A stretch of 64,000 bases of DNA from Glutamicibacter uratoxydans (GTDB taxonomy: Bacteria > Actinomycetota > Actinomycetes > Actinomycetales > Micrococcaceae): contig NZ_BJNY01000008.1 in assembly GCF_006539925.1 (NCBI RefSeq), positions 124,001 to 188,000 of the forward strand, in the 5' to 3' direction. The stretch's first letter is position 1. Every line of letters begins with the position of its first letter. The notes beneath the pieces were generated by a model, which worked only from the letters and a program-made list of their open reading frames with translations, was not told the origin of the DNA and searched no databases. A program made the position numbers and the translations under genes. Positions 8,099 through 16,508 of the stretch are shown here, one piece after another.

Positions 8099-8989
8099 AT
8101 GAACACTTCACTTTTCCCCGTCAACCACCGCGCCCTGGTCCTGGGCGGCGGCGGATCCACCGGCAACGCATGGCTGATCGGCGTCATCGCTGGGCTGGAA
8201 TCTGCCGGCCTGGACGTCAGCCAGTCAGAGCTCACCGTGGGCACTTCCGCAGGCGCCACCGCCGCGGCGCAGCTAGCGGGATCCAGCGCCGAAGAGCTCT
8301 ATGAAGCGGCGATCCAAACTCCTGCTGGAATGCAGGCTCCGCGCAAGCCTGCCGGCGGCGGCCGGACGACGGAGCACCTGGCCAGGATCCAGCGCATCAT
8401 CGACTTCTGCAGCGACATACGGCAGCTGCACCGGGCAATGAGCGCCGCGGCGCTTGAACTCCCCGGGGCCAGAGACCTTGAATTCAGCACGCGCTGGCGT
8501 GGCATCGTGGAGGCGAGGTTCCCCGGGGCGCAGTGGCCCGAACACCGCAAGATCATGCTGGCCGCCGTGGACGCCACCGCGGGGGAGCCGGCGGTCTTCG
8601 GAAACAACAGCGCGGTGGCCCTGGCCGACGCGGTGGCCGCTAGCTGCTCCAGCTCCCTGCCCTACTGGATTGGCGGCAAGGCATACATTGACGGAGGCTA
8701 CCGGTGCAACGAGAATGCGGATCTGGCCAGCGGCTATGTCAGGGTGCTGGTGCTCTCGCCGCTGGGCGGGCGCAGCCTGCACCCCGAATCCTGGGGCACG
8801 GCGCTGACAGCCCAGGTGCGGCGGCTGCGCTCGGAGGGCAGCCAGGTGCAGGTGCTGCTCCCGGATGAAAAGGCCCAGCCGTATATGGGCGCCAAGGCGA
8901 TGGACCTGTCGCTGCGCCCGGCGGCCGCCCGTGAGGGCTTCCGCCAGGGCCGGCAGGCAGCCGCTGGCCTAGCGCAGTTCTGGGGCTGA
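8099..8989 (+). CDS. patatin-like phospholipase family protein
   Basis: A 296-aa predicted lipid acyl hydrolase with the Ser-Asp dyad of the patatin fold. Visible are the glycine-rich oxyanion loop LVLGGGGSTGNAW, the nucleophile motif TVGTSAGATAAA (G-x-S-x-G) and the acid motif IDGGYRCNENADLA (D-G-G). Start at 8099 is chosen because the protein then begins shortly before the glycine loop as in relatives; an upstream frame to 7916 is not conserved-looking. The last 21 bases overlap the convergent aldo/keto reductase gene. Confidence 0.88.
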   Translation: MNTSLFPVNHRALVLGGGGSTGNAWLIGVIAGLESAGLDVSQSELTVGTSAGATAAAQLAGSSAEELYEAAIQTPAGMQAPRKPAGGGRTTEHLARIQRIIDFCSDIRQLHRAMSAAALELPGARDLEFSTRWRGIVEARFPGAQWPEHRKIMLAAVDATAGEPAVFGNNSAVALADAVAASCSSSLPYWIGGKAYIDGGYRCNENADLASGYVRVLVLSPLGGRSLHPESWGTALTAQVRRLRSEGSQVQVLLPDEKAQPYMGAKAMDLSLRPAAAREGFRQGRQAAAGLAQFWG

Positions 8990-10006
8990 TTCCCCAGCCA
9001 GCTGCAGCTCTTCGCGGCCCTTGGACACCGAGTAGATGTCCTGCTGGCGCTCGCCGGACACCTGGCCGGCGAGCGCGTCCAGCTCCTTGACCGACTGCGC
9101 GGAGAGCTCGATGCTGGCGGCCGCGAGATTGTCGTCGACGTGTTCGGCGTAGCGGGTGCCGGGGATCGGGGACACCGCCAGGCCGAAGGCGCGCGCCTTC
9201 TCGTAGACCCAGGCCAGCGATGCCTGGGCGGTGCTGATGCCTTCGGCGGCGGCTACCGCGTCGATCTGCCGGCGCAGCGCGATGTTGGCGGCGACGTGCT
9301 CCGGGGCGAAGCGCGGGAAGTGCCTGCGCAAATCCTCCGGCTCCAGCTGCTCCAGTGAATCAGCCTGGCCGGTGAAGAAGCCGCGGCCCAGCGACGCATA
9401 GGGCACCAGCCCCACGCCGAGCTCCCGGGCGGCGGGCAGCAGGTGGGACTCGATGTCGCGGCTGAAGATCGAGTATTCCATCTGGACTGCGGTGATCGGG
9501 TGCACCGCGGCGGCCCGGCGCAGCTCGCCGCTGGTGACTTCGGAGAGGCCGATGTGCCTGATCTTGCCTGCCTGCACCAGGTCGGCGTAGGCGCCGACGG
9601 TCTCCTCGATGGGCACCCGCGCATCCACCCGGTGGTAGTAGTACAGGTCGATCTCCTCCACGCCCAAACGCTGCAGGCTTTCATCCAGGCAGCGCTTGAT
9701 GAACGCGGGATCTCCGTTGGCGCGCGGTTCATTCGGGTTCTTGGGCCGCACGATCCCCGCCTTGGTGGCAAGGACTACCTCGCGGCGGCGGGTTTTGAGC
9801 ACCTGGGCCAGCAGCGTTTCGTTGTGGCCGTTGCCGTAGACATTCGCGGTGTCCAGGAAGGTGACTCCCGAATCGATGACGTGGTGCAGGGTGCGCAGCG
9901 ACTGCGCATCCTCGGCGGCGCCGTAGGTGCCGCTGAAGGACATGGCGCCGAAGCCCTGGATGGTGGTTTCCAGGCCGCGCCCGAGGTTGATTCTGCGCAC
10001 TGTCAT
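8969..10006 (-). CDS. aldo/keto reductase
   Basis: NADPH-dependent (beta/alpha)8 oxidoreductase of 345 aa. The catalytic tetrad is visible: Asp in FLDTANVYG, Tyr in the same stretch, Lys in LATKAGIV and His in YYYHRVD. The IGLSEV strand and the C-terminal SPIPGTRYAEHVDDN cofactor-binding region are also typical, placing it with the YajO/PerR-type bacterial AKRs that act on varied aldehydes. AAGGA touches the ATG at 10006 with no spacing, so the GTG at 10000 (MTV position 3) may be the real start. Its 3' end overlaps the patatin gene by 21 bases. Confidence 0.9.
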   Translation of the reverse strand: MTVRRINLGRGLETTIQGFGAMSFSGTYGAAEDAQSLRTLHHVIDSGVTFLDTANVYGNGHNETLLAQVLKTRRREVVLATKAGIVRPKNPNEPRANGDPAFIKRCLDESLQRLGVEEIDLYYYHRVDARVPIEETVGAYADLVQAGKIRHIGLSEVTSGELRRAAAVHPITAVQMEYSIFSRDIESHLLPAARELGVGLVPYASLGRGFFTGQADSLEQLEPEDLRRHFPRFAPEHVAANIALRRQIDAVAAAEGISTAQASLAWVYEKARAFGLAVSPIPGTRYAEHVDDNLAAASIELSAQSVKELDALAGQVSGERQQDIYSVSKGREELQLAGESAPELR

Positions 10007-10087
10007 TCCTTGGTCAATTGGCTGCTCCTGCCTCGAAAGCCTATCGGCGCACCGGGGGCTGGCCGCAACATTGTGCCGGCAGATGAC

Positions 10088-11143
10088 CTAGCTTCCGGGC
10101 TGGGCTTCCCGGCCGTAGGCCGCGGCGGTGCGCACAAAGACGATCAGCCAGGAGAACAGGAACCCGGCGGCGACGAATTCCATGCCCGTCAGGTTGTAGT
10201 AGCCGATGGGCACCCACAGCAGCACGGAGACCACGACGGCCGCCACGACGATTCCGGAGAAGATCATGAAGTCCTTGGGGATTCCGGGGACGCGGCGCAT
10301 CAGGAAGTAGGAGAACACGGCGAAGAGCAGCACCATGCCGGAGGCGAAGCCCACGTGCACCGGGGTGTTCTGCGCATCGGGAACCAACCCGACGCCCATC
10401 ATGCACAGCCCGATGCCTGCCAGCAGCCAGCTGAGCAGCGTGACGAGCTTCTTGTCGGCCGCCCCGCGCTGGTCCATCCCCTGGGACAGGTCATGGCCGA
10501 CGTAGTTCGCCAGCGCCGTGACGGCCAGCCCGGTGACCGTCAAGGTGAGGTTGAAGCGTGCGCCGGAGGCTGAATCGCTGTTGCCCAGCGCCGAGAAATG
10601 CCATTCCCACCAGGCCTGGTCCGGTGCGGCGATCATGCTGGCCATGGTGCCGACGAAGGCGGTGGCGATGGCCACCTGGGCAATGGACTGCGAGTTCACC
10701 CGGGACCCGGACTGCACGCCGATGTAGGTCATCGCGGCGGTGGTGCCGGCGGCCAGCACCGCACCGCCGTAGCGGTCCACGTCAAGGCCCACAAAACCGA
10801 TCTGGAACAGATAGGAGACCGCGACGATGAGCAGGTGGCAGAGCATCATGATGGCGGCCGCCAGCGCGACCAAGTCGAGGCAGCGCTTGATCCACGGCAG
10901 CGACTCGCGCCAATGCTGCGGGTTGTGCCTGGATTCCAGATAATAGGAGGCGGCGAAGCCCAGGCCGGTGAACACCGTGGCAAACCAGGCGGCCATCGAG
11001 CCCAGGGACTCGGCTCCTGCCAGCGGCCTGCGCGCCGGCCCGAACAGCGCCGCGACGGCCGCCATGCTGACCGCGAAGGCAATCACTGCCCAGGTGGTGG
11101 ACCGGGATTCGATCCGTTCCGCGGTGCTGCTTGGTTTATTCAC
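10088..11143 (-). CDS. polytopic membrane protein, DUF998-like
   Basis: A 351-aa protein with eight to nine predicted membrane helices and short connecting loops. The arrangement and the WHFSALGNSDSASG and FNLTL stretches remind me of the DUF998/Frag1-like proteins of actinobacteria, for which no activity is established. Starts with GTG at 11143, preceded by AGGAGG at 5 bases. It has no lipobox or enzyme motif. It ends about 80 bp from the aldo/keto reductase, so co-transcription is possible. Function unknown. Confidence 0.7.
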   Translation of the reverse strand: MNKPSSTAERIESRSTTWAVIAFAVSMAAVAALFGPARRPLAGAESLGSMAAWFATVFTGLGFAASYYLESRHNPQHWRESLPWIKRCLDLVALAAAIMMLCHLLIVAVSYLFQIGFVGLDVDRYGGAVLAAGTTAAMTYIGVQSGSRVNSQSIAQVAIATAFVGTMASMIAAPDQAWWEWHFSALGNSDSASGARFNLTLTVTGLAVTALANYVGHDLSQGMDQRGAADKKLVTLLSWLLAGIGLCMMGVGLVPDAQNTPVHVGFASGMVLLFAVFSYFLMRRVPGIPKDFMIFSGIVVAAVVVSVLLWVPIGYYNLTGMEFVAAGFLFSWLIVFVRTAAAYGREAQPGS

Positions 11144-11159
11144 TGGTTCCTCCTGCGGA

Positions 11160-12107
11160 TTATTCTAGGGTGCCCGCCGCCTGCCACAGGTGCATTGCAG
11201 CGTAGGAGCGCCATGGCGCCCAGCGCTGTGCGTACTCTTCCAGCACCCGGTGCCGCTGCGCCGCGCCCAGCTGCCGGTCAATCAGTCCCAGCCTGGCGGC
11301 ACCGGACGCCAGTGCCACGTCTCTTGGCAGCCAGGCATCCGCGTCGCCGAGCACCCGCATCCCGATATAGGCGGCGGTCCATGGGCCGATGCCTGCCGTA
11401 TCCAGCAGCGCCGCCCGCAGCGCGGCAGGATCGGAGCCGAAGCCCACCTGCAGCTCTCCGAGCTCCAGCGCCCGTGCAGTTCCCGCCACCGCCGCAATGG
11501 ACCGGCGCGGCAGGCGCAGCACGCGGTCCGGGTCGAGCGCCTCGTGGGCGTCCGGCACCGGCACGCCGCCGGCAATCTGCCCGGCGTCGGGAAAGAGCCT
11601 GTCCAGCCCGGCAAAGCGCGAAGTGCAGACGGTGGACACCGCGGCGCTGAGCCTGCCAAGGTGTGTGGTGGCGGCCTTGACTGAGATCTGCTGGCCGATG
11701 ATCGCGCGGATCACGATCTCCTGCGGGTCCACGGCGCCGGGCACCCGGATGCCGGGAGTCCGGCGCACCGCGTCGGCCAGCCCAGCCTCGGCCAGCTCAG
11801 CGTCGATCTGCTCGGCCGGCGCGTCAAGGTCCAGCAGCCGGCGGACCAGCCACAGCGCTAGGGCTTCGTCTTCCGCGGCGGCCAGTTCCAGGCGGACCTG
11901 CAGCCTGCTTCCTTCGGGCACCTGCAATGCGGTGATTTCGCAGGCGCTCGGCCCGCCGGGCAGGCGCAGCGTTCTGGCATAGCGCAGCCGGCGCGGATCG
12001 CCCAGCTGGACGCTCTCCACCCCGGGGACGGCGCGGGCCGCGAAAAATGAGAAGATCCCTGCGGCGTCAAAAGGCGCCCGGATGAGCTCGTCCAGCGCCA
12101 GGATCAT
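11160..12107 (-). CDS. DNA-3-methyladenine glycosylase, AlkA type
   Basis: Base-excision repair enzyme that removes alkylated purines. The 315-aa protein has an N-terminal AlkA-type beta domain (residues about 1-110) and a helix-hairpin-helix GPD domain: EIVIRAIIGQQISVKAA, then the hairpin LLDTAGIGPWTAAYIGMR and the catalytic Asp in ADAWLPRDVALA. The start is set at 12107 because ATG overlaps the GNAT stop codon (ATGA); an in-frame upstream start would lie inside the GNAT gene. It is the last gene of a minus-strand run of six and is probably translated by coupling to the GNAT. Confidence 0.88.
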   Translation of the reverse strand: MILALDELIRAPFDAAGIFSFFAARAVPGVESVQLGDPRRLRYARTLRLPGGPSACEITALQVPEGSRLQVRLELAAAEDEALALWLVRRLLDLDAPAEQIDAELAEAGLADAVRRTPGIRVPGAVDPQEIVIRAIIGQQISVKAATTHLGRLSAAVSTVCTSRFAGLDRLFPDAGQIAGGVPVPDAHEALDPDRVLRLPRRSIAAVAGTARALELGELQVGFGSDPAALRAALLDTAGIGPWTAAYIGMRVLGDADAWLPRDVALASGAARLGLIDRQLGAAQRHRVLEEYAQRWAPWRSYAAMHLWQAAGTLE

Positions 12108-12766
12108 GCGCTCGCCGGGTCCTGCGGGCCGAGGAAGAATGGCAGGCACTGCACCAGCCCGTGGATGCTCGCCGCCGGTGCGTCCACCGCGGCAAAGCCG
12201 GCGGCTGCCAGCCGCAGCCGGTCTGAGATGACAGCTTGGCCGTGCAGCACATCACGGCTGATCCCGTCCTTGCGGTATCCGAGCTTTTTCGAGACCGCCT
12301 GCGAGGCCGCGTTGTCGCGGAAGACCTCGGTGAGTGCATATTCGGCGCCCAGGCCGGTGAACGCCAGGTGCAGCAGTGCGCTGCGGGCCTCGGTGCCGTA
12401 GCCTTGGCCTTGGTGTTCCAGCCCTAGCCAGGATTCGGTTTTCACCTCACGTGTGACGGCGAAGTCGGTTGCCTTGAGCACCGCCATGCCCAGTGGCTCG
12501 TCCTGGCGGTACACTGCGAATTCAAGGGCCCACCGCTGAGGGCTCCAGGCGCCCGCCCGGCTCCAGTGCTGCTGCAGGACATGGCGCGCCCGCTGCTCCG
12601 CCGGCAGCTCGGTCCACGGGGTCAGGAACGGATGTTCGCCGGGCCGGTGCACGCCGCGGGCCGCCACCGCGGCGACCTCAAGAAGCTGGGCGCCGGTCGG
12701 AACCAGCAGCGTGAGGCGCTTGGTGCGCAGCTGGAGATCTGCCAGGGGCCAGTAGTCATTGGGCAC
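12104..12766 (-). CDS. GNAT family N-acetyltransferase (RimJ-like)
   Basis: A 220-aa acetyltransferase resembling the RimJ/RimL branch. The acetyl-CoA binding segment is LGLEHQGQGYGTEARSALL (Q-G-x-G-T/S-E around residues 113-131), followed by ALTEVFRDNAASQAVSKKLG, the hallmark N-x-x-S-x-x-V-x-x-K-x-G element, and GYRKDGISRD. Starts at GTG 12766. It overlaps alkA by 4 bases and follows the DHDPS-like gene after 21 bases. Substrate may be a protein N terminus or small amine; unknown. Confidence 0.85.
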   Translation of the reverse strand: MPNDYWPLADLQLRTKRLTLLVPTGAQLLEVAAVAARGVHRPGEHPFLTPWTELPAEQRARHVLQQHWSRAGAWSPQRWALEFAVYRQDEPLGMAVLKATDFAVTREVKTESWLGLEHQGQGYGTEARSALLHLAFTGLGAEYALTEVFRDNAASQAVSKKLGYRKDGISRDVLHGQAVISDRLRLAAAGFAAVDAPAASIHGLVQCLPFFLGPQDPASA

Positions 12767-12787
12767 CTGCCCAGTATTCCACAGCGG

Positions 12788-13687
12788 CTATTCGGCGAGG
12801 CCCAGCTGGGCCACGACCCGTGCAAGCTCCGTCCGCTGGCGTGCATCAAGTCCTTGGACCGGCAGCGGCAGGCAGTTCTCCGGCACCAAGCCCAGCTGTT
12901 CGGCGATCGCCGCCGTGACGCGCAGGCTGCCGAAGCGCGCAAACTGCTCCCACAGCGGGGCAAGGCGCCGCGATTCGGCCAGTGCCGCATCTGCCTGGCC
13001 CGACGTGGCCAGCCGGGCTAGGGACAGTGCCAGCCGCGGCAGGGTTCCGCCGATGACCGAGTACCAGGCCTCGCATCCTGCCAGCAGTCCGGCGGCTCCG
13101 AACTGGTCCCCGGAGACGCCCAGGGTGACCCGAGCAGGCAGCACAGAGCGCAGTCGGCGCACGTGCCCGAGCGCCGCTGCGGGTTCTGCCGGCACTCCGG
13201 GGATCTTGATCGAGGCGATGTTCGGCAACTGGGCAATGCGCGTGTAGAGCTGAGGGGTGAAGGCAAAGTGCGTGGTGCCCGGGTTGTCGTAGAGGATGAT
13301 CGGCAGCTCGCTGTGCGTGCTGGCCGCGGCGAAGAGTTCAAAGACTTCCTGGTCATTGAGCTTTTGGTAGCCCAGCGGGGCAAGCATGATGCCGCTGGCT
13401 CCGGCCGCCTGCGCCCCGTCGATGCGCGCCAGCATTCGCGAGGTGCGCAGTTCGCCCACACCGACGAAGACCGGGATGCCGCCTGCATGCTCGACGGCCA
13501 GCGCCGCGACGCGGTCGCGTTCGGCCCCGTCCAAGTAGGCATAGGAGCCGGTGGAGCCCAGCGCAGTGATCGAATCCACCCCGGCGGCTTGCAGCCGCTG
13601 GACCAGCGCGGCGAACGACCGCTCGTCGATCCGGTCTCGGTTCAGCGGAGTCAGCGGGAAGGCTGACAGCCCGGCGAATAGGCTCAT
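12788..13687 (-). CDS. dihydrodipicolinate synthase family (class I aldolase-type) protein
   Basis: A 299-aa TIM-barrel lyase of the DHDPS/N-acetylneuraminate lyase superfamily. The Schiff-base Lys is in NIASIKIPGVP (about residue 164), the catalytic Tyr in IILYDNPGTTHF (about 136), and the substrate-carboxylate loop reads LGSTGSYAYLD where true DapA has GTTGE. That change and the unusual gene neighbourhood argue against lysine synthesis; a sugar-acid or hydroxyproline-type aldolase is more likely. The start at 13687 overlaps the SDR stop codon (ATGA), so the two are coupled. Confidence 0.85.
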   Translation of the reverse strand: MSLFAGLSAFPLTPLNRDRIDERSFAALVQRLQAAGVDSITALGSTGSYAYLDGAERDRVAALAVEHAGGIPVFVGVGELRTSRMLARIDGAQAAGASGIMLAPLGYQKLNDQEVFELFAAASTHSELPIILYDNPGTTHFAFTPQLYTRIAQLPNIASIKIPGVPAEPAAALGHVRRLRSVLPARVTLGVSGDQFGAAGLLAGCEAWYSVIGGTLPRLALSLARLATSGQADAALAESRRLAPLWEQFARFGSLRVTAAIAEQLGLVPENCLPLPVQGLDARQRTELARVVAQLGLAE

Positions 13688-14373
13688 GGCTTGCGCGGGG
13701 CAGGGTTGATGCTGATGGAATCCAGGTTGGCCGCATCGCCCAGGGTCAGCGCGGTGAGCAGCGTCTGCGCTACCTGTTCGGGGCGCACCCAGGCCTCGGC
13801 GTCGTACTCCTTGTTTTCCCAGGCGTGCAGCTGGGCCTGCATGGCGGTGCCCACCCGGCCCGGGTGGATGGAGGTGACCTTGACTCCGTGTTCGGCTTCT
13901 TCCAGACGCAGCGCGTCGGCGAAGGCCTTCATGGCGAATTTGCTGGCGCTGTAGGGTCCGGAGCCTGCAATGGTGCGCAGCCCCAGCCCGGAGTTGATCA
14001 TGAAGACGTGTCCGCCCGCGGTGCGCAGGGCCGGCAGCAGCGCACGGGTCAGCACCACCGGGGCCAGCACGTTGACTTGGAAGCTTTCCTCCCAGTCGGC
14101 CTGCACGGTCTGCTCCACGCCGCCCATGCGCAGCACCCCGGCGCTGTGCACTAGCACGTCGAGGCGCTCGATCTCCTGGCCCAGCCCGGCAGCGCCGGCC
14201 GGCGAGTTCAAATCCGCCTCCAAGACCTCTGCCTGCGGATATCCTTCGGCCAGCTGGGCCAGCGCTTCTGCATTGCGGCCCAGCAGGTAGAGGCGGTGGG
14301 TGGGGGCGAGGATGTCTGCGATCGCCCTGCCGATGCCTCCGGTGGCTCCGGTGATCAGTGCTGCTGGTGTCAT
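13684..14373 (-). CDS. SDR family oxidoreductase
   Basis: Classical short-chain dehydrogenase of 229 aa. It has the cofactor motif LITGATGGIGRAIA, the VHSAGV strand (NNAG position), the catalytic Ser in VFMINSGLG and the YSASKFAMK Tyr-x3-Lys pair. LLGRNAEAL after the second strand suggests NADP(H). It lies 5 bases behind the EamA exporter and overlaps the aldolase gene by 4 bases, so reduction may be linked to the product of the aldolase or to the exported compound; this is inference. Confidence 0.88.
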   Translation of the reverse strand: MTPAALITGATGGIGRAIADILAPTHRLYLLGRNAEALAQLAEGYPQAEVLEADLNSPAGAAGLGQEIERLDVLVHSAGVLRMGGVEQTVQADWEESFQVNVLAPVVLTRALLPALRTAGGHVFMINSGLGLRTIAGSGPYSASKFAMKAFADALRLEEAEHGVKVTSIHPGRVGTAMQAQLHAWENKEYDAEAWVRPEQVAQTLLTALTLGDAANLDSISINPAPRKP

Positions 14374-14378
14374 GGGGT

Positions 14379-15293
14379 TCAGCCTCTTTCCTGGGTCGGG
14401 TTCTCGGGAATTGGATGCTCAATGATTTCTTCGGGGCCCTGCGGATCGGCGCGTGCGCCGCCGCGCTGGGCGGCGGCCCCGGCAGTGACAACAATAGCGA
14501 TGCCCAGCAGCTGCAGCGCGGCGGGAGACTGGCCGAGCACCAGCAGGCCCATGAGCACGCCGAAAGCAGGTTCGATGGACAGCAGCGTGCCAAAGGCCGT
14601 GTGGTTCATGCGGCGCAGCGCCAGCATTTCAAGGCCGAAGGCGATCACCGGGGTGATCAGCGCAATGCCAGCGGCCGCCAGAAGCACCCACCAGAGGAGG
14701 TTTCCGTGGATGACCTGCGGCAAGCCCACCGGGGCGGTGGCGATGGCGGCGATCGGGATGGTCAGCGACAGCCCGCTGATCCCGGAGAAGCGGTCGCCCA
14801 CCCGCTGGGTGTACACGTTGTACAGCCCCCAGCAGACCCCGGAAAGCAGAGCCAACCCGACGCCGGCCAGATCGATCTTCCCGGCCCAGGGCTCGGTCAG
14901 CAGCACCACGCCGCACAGCGCCAGCCCCGGCCAGAGCAGCGCCGCGCGGTTCTTGCTCATGATGCCTGCCACCGCCAGCGGGCCCAGGAACTCGATGGCC
15001 ACCGCGGTGCCCAGGTCGATGCGCTGCACCGCGCCGAGGAAGAAGGTGGTCATGAATCCGGTGGCCACGCCCAGGATGAGCAGCGCCGGCAGGTCCTTGC
15101 GGCTAATCGAGCTGAACTGAGGCCTGGCGATCATCCACAGGAATGCCGCGCCGAAGCACATGCGCAGCCAGGCGGTGCCTGCCGGGCCGACCTCGCGCAG
15201 CACGCCCACCGAGAGCGCGTTGGCGAATTGGATGGAGAGCATCGCCGCCACCGCAAGGGTCCACGGCGGCAGGCTGGCAATGCGCCGCCTCAC
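14379..15293 (-). CDS. EamA/DMT family exporter (RhtA-like)
   Basis: A 304-aa drug/metabolite transporter with ten membrane segments forming two EamA repeats; the second includes VCWGLYNVYTQRVGDRF and ends IEPAFGVLMGLLVLGQSP, close to the RhtA threonine/homoserine exporter branch. Starts with GTG at 15293, overlapping the XRE regulator stop codon (GTGA). A charged 30-residue cytoplasmic tail follows the last helix. Coupling to an amino-acid or metabolite-sensing XRE-cupin regulator suggests efflux of a small metabolite. Confidence 0.87.
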   Translation of the reverse strand: MRRRIASLPPWTLAVAAMLSIQFANALSVGVLREVGPAGTAWLRMCFGAAFLWMIARPQFSSISRKDLPALLILGVATGFMTTFFLGAVQRIDLGTAVAIEFLGPLAVAGIMSKNRAALLWPGLALCGVVLLTEPWAGKIDLAGVGLALLSGVCWGLYNVYTQRVGDRFSGISGLSLTIPIAAIATAPVGLPQVIHGNLLWWVLLAAAGIALITPVIAFGLEMLALRRMNHTAFGTLLSIEPAFGVLMGLLVLGQSPAALQLLGIAIVVTAGAAAQRGGARADPQGPEEIIEHPIPENPTQERG

Positions 15294-15874
15294 GAGTCCT
15301 CACCCACGCCCGGCTCGTAGACTGCGAGGCTGAAGCGCGCCGGGGCCGCGGAGGCGTTGGCATAGGAATGGAAGATGTCCCCGGCAAAGCACAGGGCGTC
15401 GGATTCGTTCAGCTCATAGGTTTCGGCGCCCACCTGCACCGTGAGCTGGCCGGCGATGACCTGCAGCAGCTCCTCGGTGCCGGCGGAGTGCGGGTCAATG
15501 TGGTGTTCTTCGCCCGGGTTCATTCTCCAGTCCCACAGTTCGACGACGTTGGGGGAGCGGGTGCCGCCCAGCAGCACCCCGGTTCCGCCGTGCTCGCCGC
15601 TCCACAGCGTGGTGCCCCCGCCCTTGCGGGTGAGCTTGGCCGGCTTGCTGCGCGGCGGCTCCACGAGCGCCGGAAGCCCCACGCCCAAAGCGTCGCTCAG
15701 GCGCAGCAGGGTGCCGACGCTGGGGTTGACTGTTCCCTGTTCGACGTTGACGAGCATCCGGCGGCTGAGCTGCGCATTGGCGGCCAGCTGGTCAAGGGTC
15801 CATTGCCTGGCCAGGCGCTCGTGTTTGACGCGCGCGCCGATGGCGCGGGCAAGCAGTTCGGTTGGTGCATCCAC
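15290..15874 (-). CDS. XRE family transcriptional regulator with C-terminal cupin
   Basis: A 194-aa regulator with an N-terminal helix-turn-helix (RQWTLDQLAANAQLSRRMLV and the following recognition-helix region, residues about 20-60) and a C-terminal cupin ligand domain (NPGEEHHIDPHSAGTEELLQ; residues about 110-185). The GTG at 15874 is chosen because no Shine-Dalgarno is seen anywhere and TATTCT stands 6 bases before it, fitting a leaderless mRNA; longer frames to 15991 run through the operator-like repeats. This domain pair usually senses a small metabolite and represses or activates the adjacent exporter and itself. Confidence 0.85.
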   Translation of the reverse strand: MDAPTELLARAIGARVKHERLARQWTLDQLAANAQLSRRMLVNVEQGTVNPSVGTLLRLSDALGVGLPALVEPPRSKPAKLTRKGGGTTLWSGEHGGTGVLLGGTRSPNVVELWDWRMNPGEEHHIDPHSAGTEELLQVIAGQLTVQVGAETYELNESDALCFAGDIFHSYANASAAPARFSLAVYEPGVGEDS

Positions 15875-15877
15875 AAA

Positions 15878-15902
15878 TGCAGAATACTGCACTAATAGTG
15901 CA
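15878..15902 (-). promoter_or_regulatory. operator-like TGCA repeats upstream of the XRE gene
   Basis: Two overlapping dyads share the central TGCA: TGCAGAATACTGCA (15878-15891) and the perfect TGCACTAATAGTGCA (15888-15902). Three TGCA half-sites are thus spaced 10 and 11 bases, i.e. on one face of the helix, and they cover the presumed -10 box of the XRE gene. Probably the autoregulatory operator. Confidence 0.6.
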
Positions 15903-15964
15903 TTCCGATAGCTCGCGGTGCACTGTGACGCCAATGCGGGGCGCTGGAACGTCTGCCAGATCAT

Positions 15965-15997
15965 AATTAAATGCATAGCAACTCTATGCATTTAATT
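15965..15997 (+). promoter_or_regulatory. operator of the MarR-MFS operon
   Basis: Perfect 14-bp arms AATTAAATGCATAG (15965-15978) and CTATGCATTTAATT (15984-15997) with a 5-base spacer, immediately before TGTATAGT (15997-16004), an extended -10 box for the MarR gene at 16011. Size and symmetry fit a MarR dimer binding site. Confidence 0.75.
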
Positions 15998-16010
15998 GTA
16001 TAGTGGAGCT

Positions 16011-16508
16011 ATGGAATACGAGATGCAGGCACAGGTCACCGATGACACGGCGGCCAGCGTCTCGCGCATTTCCGGATCCATCTCCAGATATTTGGGCCGG
16101 ATTGTCGGCCAGGGCCGCTCGGTATCCGCCTGGCGGGTGCTCGGCACGCTGGCAGACCACGGCCCGCGGAGGATCGGCGACCTGGCGGCGGGGGAGCGCA
16201 TCGCCCAGCCGACCATGACCTCCATGGTGCAGCGCCTGGACAACGAAGGGCTCGTCCGCAAGACGGCAGACCCCGCCGACCATCGGGCCTCCCTAGCCGA
16301 ACTCACTGCCCAGGGTCTTGAACAGGTCCACGCCTACCGGCGCCGGGCGGCCGACGCCCTGAACGAGGCCATGGTCCACCTCGACGCGGAACAGCGGAAC
16401 ATGCTGGCCGACGCCGTCAGCGTTCTGGAGCAGGTGGCGCAGCAGCTGCAGGAACACGCATTGAACGAAAATCATCACGCAAGCGCGAAAAAGAGTATTA
16501 CCGAATGA
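16011..16508 (+). CDS. MarR family transcriptional regulator
   Basis: A 165-aa winged-helix repressor. The DNA-binding core spans about residues 45-105: RVLGTLADHGPRRIGDLA, the recognition helix in AQPTMTSMVQRLDNEGLV and the wing DPADHRASLAELTAQG with the conserved D-x-R. Helices at both ends form the dimer interface. Start 16011 is used because GTGGAG lies just upstream and the frame upstream runs into the operator. Its stop overlaps the ATG of the MFS pump, and a perfect 33-bp dyad precedes it, so it probably represses its own pump operon. Confidence 0.9.
   Translation: MEYEMQAQVTDDTAASVSRISGSISRYLGRIVGQGRSVSAWRVLGTLADHGPRRIGDLAAGERIAQPTMTSMVQRLDNEGLVRKTADPADHRASLAELTAQGLEQVHAYRRRAADALNEAMVHLDAEQRNMLADAVSVLEQVAQQLQEHALNENHHASAKKSITE

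Noticed and set aside
12788-13687. Assignment of the aldolase as DapA
   Set aside because: The GTTGE loop is changed to GSTGS and the neighbours are not lysine genes, so only the family name is given.
13688-14593. In-frame upstream extension of the DHDPS-like gene
   Set aside because: It reads through the SDR and EamA genes in another frame; the aldolase begins at 13687 with an ATGA overlap.
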